From: Polytrichum commune
Lineage: Eukaryota; Streptophyta; Polytrichopsida; Polytrichales; Polytrichaceae
Assembly: GCA_950295325.1 (NCBI GenBank)
Contig: OX485806.1
Location: 40,114,001 to 40,178,000 of the forward strand
DNA: 64,000 nt
Direction of reading: 5' to 3'
Of the stretch, positions 57,627 through 64,000 are shown one piece after another. The stretch's first letter is position 1; each line of letters begins with the position of its first letter. The translations under genes and the position numbers were made by a program. The notes under the pieces were generated by a model. That model was given only the letters and a program-made list of their open reading frames with translations. It had not been told where the DNA came from and did no database searches.

Positions 57627-58725
57627 TTTCATGTAGAGTGAGAACTGATACTTTCCCCAGTAACTTATATGCTTCTACTGCAGGAAGTTTCTAAAAAGTA
57701 TAAGTTAAGTTATGTGGGTGTTATTCGGCTTGGGTTTCATGTTCTCCAACTTCTACAGAGAAACGTCCAATCCTACTATGATACATGTGCACAGTTTCAG
57801 GTATAAAGAGTGAGAAACAATCCTGTCACCAAGTAACATATATGCTTTTAACTGCAGGAAGTTTTGAAAAAGTGCAACTTGGTCTGTGTGTGTTATTTGG
57901 TTCGGTTTTTATGTTCGTCGACTTCTACAGATATTATCCATAAAACAAATCTTGTGTTGCATTCGTAAATCTACAATGAAGCATTAGCAAAGTCGGATTG
58001 AATTTCAGACCTCTCCTATTTTACTTATGGTTGTTGGAAGTATATGTTTGTTGTCTTCTGACTTGAATATATATATATAGGTTCTCCCAATTATGTTCAT
58101 TATTGAGTTGGAGAAGTTAATAAATTTTGAAGATGTAGTGTAATCTCTATTAAACATGTGTTTTTATGGTGGTTGTTCTTTGATGATGCTCACCTATCCA
58201 CACACCAATCAAATATAGGCGAATTACACCCACATACCATATATGTCATGCAAGAAAGTTGCAGAAATTCTACATAGTGAAGCAAAACATGTCAGTCATT
58301 TTCGAAATTAAAAGCAGATTGAGACTTGGATTTTAATGAGTTGATCCACAAATTATGATTGGATCCATAGTGACTAAACTATCCAATATACATTTTGGGT
58401 TTTTGGAATGGCGGGAAATAGCAAAGGTGCATGGGCAGTGACACAATCGGTGTTCTAAAGTTTAATTGGTGGGCCGTGGACACTCAGGGGGTGCACCTTT
58501 CATTAAAATCTAGAATAACGTGTGTTCACTACATACTCTAAAAACCCCCTATATACAAGTTATTTTTTGTGAAATGAAGTAATACACATACAATTGCAAC
58601 AATAAATATACAAGTGACAATATGTATACACAAAAAAACATCCATTCATATATAGTCATTAACATAAGTATACAAATATACTTTTGAACAATAATCAACC
58701 CCTATAATATGTATAACAAAATATC
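57627..58725. repeat. Repeat fragments, no gene
   Basis: Two related blocks of about 130 bp (57,640-57,770 and 57,815-57,945), both with 'atgctt(c/t)tactgcaggaagtt' and 'gtgttatt(c/t)gg(c/t)t(t/c)gg', resemble a block near 29,630-29,760 inside the peroxidase intron. The rest has no recognised feature. Confidence 0.45.
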
Positions 58726-58989
58726 CTAGCTTTCATCAACAAAGTCATTGAAAAAAATTTCATCTCCCGGATGTAACTCATAAACATTTGATTCACCAAT
58801 ATATGTCATTGTAGCCAATGCAATTATTGTCTCTAAGTCTACCATCAAATGATCAGTAAGATCATATGTCCACTTGTTGTTAGCCCCTTTTTGATACCAA
58901 CATAAACCAATCTCCATGTTTGATGGACAGTCCATCAAGTCAATTGGATCCCTATACTCCACCCAACGATTACAAAACTTCCTCCGCAT
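58726..58989 (-). CDS. Possible exon or small protein, unknown function
   Basis: An 87-codon frame reads plausibly as protein: it has conserved-looking Trp and Cys spacing (RWVEY, MEIGLCWYQKGANNKWTY) and an acidic, Phe-rich end (GDEIFFNDF). The W..YQKG...W..Y spacing is faintly like a WWE-type domain, but I would not assign it. It sits between repeats and no partner exon was found. It could be an exon captured or left behind. Confidence 0.25.
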   Translation of the reverse strand: MRRKFCNRWVEYRDPIDLMDCPSNMEIGLCWYQKGANNKWTYDLTDHLMVDLETIIALATMTYIGESNVYELHPGDEIFFNDFVDES

Positions 58990-59354
58990 CCAATATGAAA
59001 ACTTATGATATGTAGTATAATAACAATACCATACAAGTACAATTATTGTATACTTTTTAAAGGCCTTCCATATATGTACGTAACTATAAATTATAACATG
59101 TATACCATATGTATACGTAATACGGCAAGGTCCAAATCAATACCCCTCCTGTGCACTCACGTATACTCGTACATGTTTAGTATAGTGCACCCCCCGAGCG
59201 TGGACAACAACATGGTGGATAGACGGTGGGGTTGATATAAGACTCGGGACATGAATTCATATCCATGAGTGCAAAGTCTAATTGGGATGGCAAGGGCCGA
59301 ACATAGTAAACCTACAAAGTTTGCATTGTTGGACTTGCAAATCAACATTCCTCA

Positions 59355-60066
59355 AGTAAGGTAGAGGGTGCTAAAACCAACACCTGTGAACACCTCCTAA
59401 TCACCAACACTTTACTACCTTGAAGTGCTCCCCATGGTGTAGGAGTGTATGGGCCCACGGAGTGACGTTTTTAGGTGCCATATGTGGCGCCACCTCATAG
59501 CAACCTCCATGTAGGGTAGGTAACGGGCTTCACTTTATTTTGGGTTGGTTCAAGGTGGGTTTAGGGTGGCTTGTCAATGCTTATTCTAGCCATTCTATAC
59601 ATTGTAGGGGGAGGGGTTATAGCCATTCTATTCATAAGGCAACAGAGGTAGGCCCACAAAGCACAAGGGGGCTGGTACCCATGATGCAAGGTGATGGTTT
59701 TGCAAGTGAGCTTGGTGGGATCATGGAGGTGGCCATGTGGCTTTGCATAATGTTACTAGTTGGTCTTTGATCTAGCTTGGGTCTAGTACCCAACTATGTT
59801 GTGTTGGTTCTAGGCAATGAAAGTGAGGGTCTTCATCATATCCAAGGTCGTCATACACGGGGCCTATATATTGGTTTAAGGAATCTAGTGGTTTTGACTT
59901 TGAATATTCATCAAATATCTAATTGAAGCTAAAAATATTGTTCCTTTCTTTATACATGTGTTTAGAACAAAGGCTAATATGAATATATATATATTTTTTA
60001 TATCAACCATGTAGCCATGTGTATGTGCAATAGCTTCAAGTGTTGGTTTAAGCACCCTCTACCTTA
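59355..60066. mobile_element. Uninterrupted TIR element, second copy
   Basis: Ends 'taaggtagagggtgctaaaa' and, inverted, 'taaggtagagggtgcttaaa' match over about 26 bp. The body is a diverged direct copy of 55501-57626 without the nested foldback. Its first bases (TAAGGTAGA) also resemble the ends of the intronic MITE family, so the two families may share a transposase. Confidence 0.65.
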
Positions 60067-60415
60067 GATATATCTAATTCGAACACAATAATGATCTGGA
60101 CACCTATATTTGAGTGGTATGTGGTTAGATGTGGATCTAAGAGCTGGCATCAAAAGACATGTTATTTTAAAAGAGATTGGATTACGTGCTCAAAATATGC
60201 TAACCATTCTAGGTGCAATAGTCAACATGATTGGGGGGACCTACATGACTAGTTAACAAACATGAGCATCTTCACTTTGATAATGGATAAAAATACATAT
60301 GATCTCCAAAAACTCTGAGGCAAATGTCTGTGGGCACAATTTAGATTTGCATGTTTCATATCCTAGGAGAATTGGGAGCAGAGAGAGAAGCATTCATTTA
60401 AGGAATGTCTACTTT
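60067..60415. mobile_element. Dispersed MITE family copy abutting the TIR element
   Basis: Carries 'tctaattcgaacac', 'cacctatatttgagtggtatg', 'agagattggattacgtgctc', 'gattggggggacctacatgac' and ends 'catttaaggaatgtctactt'. It begins where the preceding element ends, without a gap. Confidence 0.55.
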
Positions 60416-63400
60416 AGAGCATGATCATTGTCCAATCGCTTGACAATGTAGAATTGAGAGGTTGGAGAATGGTCAAGCTCTCAATAGTTTGAGCATTGGA
60501 TAAAAGATTGTCAGTTTTCAAAGAGTCCTTTTCAAACTCCTGAAATTATGAGTAAACTGTTTTATCTCTCAAACAAGATGCTACATTATGCTATTTGATG
60601 TTGTTTCCAACTAACAATCTTCTCAACCTAGCTTCTCAATTCCACAAACTTACCTCTTGAAGACCGACTAGAATTTGCACCGATCTCTCAACCGAGTCTT
60701 ACATACTACATGGTATATTGCATCTCCTTTTTTTTGCCCTGTTATTCCTCTCTTCTACCTCTTCATTCATCCTCTCATCCTTTATTCGACGTGTAGTCAT
60801 CGCTTCTAGTGGAAGTGTTATTGCTCAAAATCTGTTTTATTCCCCCTCTTCGTCTCTCTTCCTCTGCTTGGCCTACGTTCATAATTTACTCACAATATGC
60901 TATCAACCAAAGTAAGCAACTATAATGGTTATCATGTATCACTCACTGCGACTTAAACGTATCATCAATCAATTTCTCCATTGTATTTACAAATTTGGTG
61001 ATGGTATTTTTTGCACCAAGACACCCAAATTCATGCCCTTCCCCATTTTTTATGCACACCATTACACGTTTGTAAGTTGCTTCCACAATTATGGTGGTCT
61101 CTTGTTCTTCGTCATCCTCATGTGCTTCCAAAACTTTTCCATAACTCCTACTTGCAGCTCACATATGTTTTGTGAACCCACTACAAGCATATGAGACCTA
61201 TGTCATTGGAAACTTGTCCTATGTAACTAAAATATTTGCAAATCTAGCATTGTGATAGATTCGCGTTGTTCTGTCATTGACGTGGGTTGATTGCGTAGGA
61301 CTTGTATGCTAGTACTGACTCTTATATAATTTGCATCATCTTTAACACATGTTTGCCACAACCCATACTTATGGACATTGCACATATCATTGACAGATTA
61401 TGACGCTTGGGCCAAACATTATAATGCTCCAATTCTAGTGTGTGATTGTTCATTGTGAAATTTTGCATAGAGAGAGATACAGTATATGGAGCAAAAACCA
61501 TGCTTACCTCCATAATGAAGCCATATTGCTGTAATAGTTGTGAATTCAAAAAGTGGATTTGTTGCCTTGTATGTGTAGCGTACCTCTTTTGAAAGTTAGA
61601 GTAAAGTAGGGTAATCATGGCTAAATTGTTTCTTTCTAGTATTTAAGTCTTGCCATCAGGTTCAATGAGTACATATTACCAACTGCTCGACTTAAGGGGA
61701 AAAAATCTGCTAAGGGCTCTCTTTTATTGGGTCCCGGTGACCTTGTTTGTTTTTTGGCAACTAAGTGTCTCTCTCTCTATATAAAAAAAAATCCCAAATG
61801 TGAGATCATGCCTGGTTAAACTTATACTCACTCGTAATGAAGAAATAAAAGAAAAAACATTGTTTGATGGTTATTAACATGTCCAAACATTACTTTTGGT
61901 TCAATGGATAAATGAAAGGTAAGGTATGTAGGTTTTATGGGGTCACACTTCTTAAATGAAACACCTATAATATAGTGGTATATGGCAATGTTTGTAGAAT
62001 GCACACTACAAAGAAGGGTGTCACATGATGAGACATGTCAAACTAACTTTAAATTTTCTATGGACAAATCACTTGTCTAGAAATAATAAGATATGTGCAC
62101 TTATGGCACAACAAAATTATCAAATGACAATAGTAAAAATAACAACACAACAACCACAACTCTTAATGTTTGTATTCCATGTTCTCCAACCATCATATTT
62201 GTATAGTTTTGTGATCTAGTGTACGTCATGATGGCACTTAGAATTGTCCAAAATTCATGCATAAATCCAAATATACCCAAATCCTAATTGTCATCATATC
62301 ACCAAAAGGACCCGGGGGTTAAAAACTATGACAGTTGTGACCAAAAAACACATGTGTTATGACACAATTTGACTATATGCTCAGAACATAAGCATCAATT
62401 TTACGTTTAATAGTTGACAAAACTAGGAGGGCCTAACTAATCACTTTGAGAGATCAAGGATCTTCACTTTGACCTCTTAAATTCTTCACACCTCAACTCC
62501 AATCCTAGAAGTTGAAATGACAATCTTCATGATTCACATTTGCTAACCGGATGAGATGATGACCAAGCCAATCCGATGGCCAAAATTGTATTTGGAGGTG
62601 GAAGTACCCCTAATATCACCACATTATTACATCAAGACAGAGCGTGCACAAATCAATGTGACCCCCATCCAACTTAAACCTACACCCTAAAATCTTGCAC
62701 TATAAATACATGTCGACTTTTAAAATGTCCACCACCTTCACATCAATCCCATGTGTTGGTTTTGAATCATTTACCGATAAAATTTGCAACCCTTATAATT
62801 TTGACGTATGGAACTCAAATAAGATATGTAATGATGCGTTAATGACAAACATCTAACATGTTAAGAATCTAATAATAGGAGATACACTAACCTCGCTTAA
62901 AGTGATGGTTTGAGCACCATCCTCGCACTATCTGCCAAGTTGGTAATGTTTGAGTGCCGAAAGTTTCTCTTGACGGACAATTGCATGGGAAAAAGGGACA
63001 AGTGAGGATGAGAAAAAGGGGCCTGGAGGGGACTAATAAGTTGCAAGTCACTAGGCCTCCTCAGCTGGCCCAGTCAAGTAGACAAATGTTGTCCAGCTTT
63101 CCATCAACTACTAGCCGCAGATTGTCATTGCAGGACAATGAGTCTCTGATCATTGTCCTGGGACCTAGAGGCTAAGGTTATGCAGGTTCTTTGCTTGGAC
63201 GAAAGGGAAGTTTCAATGGTAAACTGATGGCTCTTCAAAGATGTGGAGAGGGATAAATCTAACTTTATTTTTAAGACAAAATTTGTCAGTGGACATCCCA
63301 GATTAATAGTGGACGATGTAGTCAAAAGTACACTCAAGCGAGTCAATAGGTGTTCCTGAAAGATCTCAATCGTTTTGGCAAAACCTCTTAAATTAGAATG

Positions 63401-64000
63401 TAACATTGTAATGGTTCTAGACAGTGCCTACACGGCTCGTAGGCAAACTCGACAGACAGAACACATGATAATTTGGCTAAAAACCAAACTTCCTTTTTAA
63501 ATGTTCAGTAATGTGTGTCAGTTTATTTGACCAAAGAGTCATATAGGTTGGAAAAAGGTCAAGCGTATAATCAACTTGCGAGTTGACTGCGTTTGTTCCG
63601 GAATCTGCAAAGTAGGTTCCTGTGTGGTACCTACACCTATAATCCTCCTTTTAAGCATTTTATGGCCCCTCCCCACTTGACCTTACAGTCTAAGAGCAAG
63701 CCCAGTCAATGCCTGCATCTGCATCCGCATCCGGAATGGGAAAGTGGCCTCTGTCTGGTTTGCATATGCAAATGCAGGAGAGACTGCCACTCATGCCGAA
63801 CTTTCTGGGCCTTCTGGAACTCAGTAGCAAGCGGAGAATTACGAAACCCTATCTACCCTGTAGCTACGAAAGGCTTGCAGCCTACCCTGACACCTTGTCT
63901 TATCTCGCCACTCAGCATAATGATTGTTAACTTATATAGATAACAACCTCCCTGCATAAGTTGATGTTATGTAGGGAGGACGTCCCACCCTGCTTCATTT
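60416..64000. other. No confident gene
   Basis: Mostly AT-rich intergenic DNA with another partial family fragment near 62,340-62,470. Between 62,950 and 63,930 the composition is less AT-rich and short frames (62954-63175; 63593-63943; 63709-63930) overlap. A gene running off the right edge is possible, but no frame shows a domain or a clean splice solution. Confidence 0.4.

Noticed and set aside
63593-63943. Gene at the right edge
   Set aside because: Overlapping frames, no domain, and the best acceptor near 63,690 puts a stop in the frame that looked most protein-like.

Overview
The window looks like nuclear DNA of a streptophyte (green-plant lineage). A canonical secreted class III peroxidase gene with the classic three-intron layout lies on the minus strand, introns are long with GT-AG ends, and TTTAGGG-type telomeric repeats occur. 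The neighbouring Patched/NPC1-type gene lacks the NPC1 N-terminal domain, which I associate more with non-seed plants or charophyte algae than with flowering plants. That placement is an inference, and I cannot name the species.

Layout. Positions 1-9.9 kb are intergenic and full of small DNA transposons, including a piggyBac-like MITE with TTAA ends at 2.35-2.58 kb and a hAT-like element with 8-bp target duplications at 6.33-7.26 kb. Positions 9.9-27.2 kb hold a plus-strand gene that I could splice in frame over 24 coding exons into a 1,126-residue Patched/NPC1-family RND protein with a sterol-sensing domain. Its introns carry many copies of one MITE family and a 641-bp foldback element. Positions 28.0-33.6 kb hold the convergent class III peroxidase (4 exons, 328 aa). 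A tandem duplication of about 210 bp sits just upstream of its start.

Positions 35.1-50.7 kb hold the most unusual region, a mobile island unlike its surroundings. A large minus-strand gene (36.56-42.29 kb; four exons joined by phase-0 introns; about 1,610 aa) combines a ParB/DGQHR-like domain, a long uncharacterised middle part, a disordered and coiled-coil part, and an FCP1-like HAD phosphatase domain. A plus-strand gene (47.15-50.28 kb) encodes a DUF7869-type, RNase H-like putative transposase of about 1,000 aa. Terminal-inverted-repeat sequences occur at 35.08, 43.99, 44.46 and 50.67 kb; the 44.46/50.67 pair matches at 38 of 40 bases. About 30 copies of one palindrome, with 10-bp arms TTTACGAACG / CGTTCGTAAA around a free central dinucleotide, lie between 37.43 and 47.03 kb, and I saw none elsewhere. 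In the minus-strand gene these palindromes bracket the introns, with one 28-38 nt upstream of each of three splice acceptors. I propose that transposase, ParB-like protein and palindromes form one undescribed mobile system, perhaps a ParB/parS-like or repressor/operator-like arrangement. No experiment supports this.

Positions 50.7-64 kb are again intergenic: an Emigrant/pogo-like MITE (52.38-52.79 kb), nested foldback and TIR elements (55.5-60.07 kb), repeat fragments and one possible small exon at 58.7-59.0 kb. I found no tRNA, rRNA or CRISPR array.
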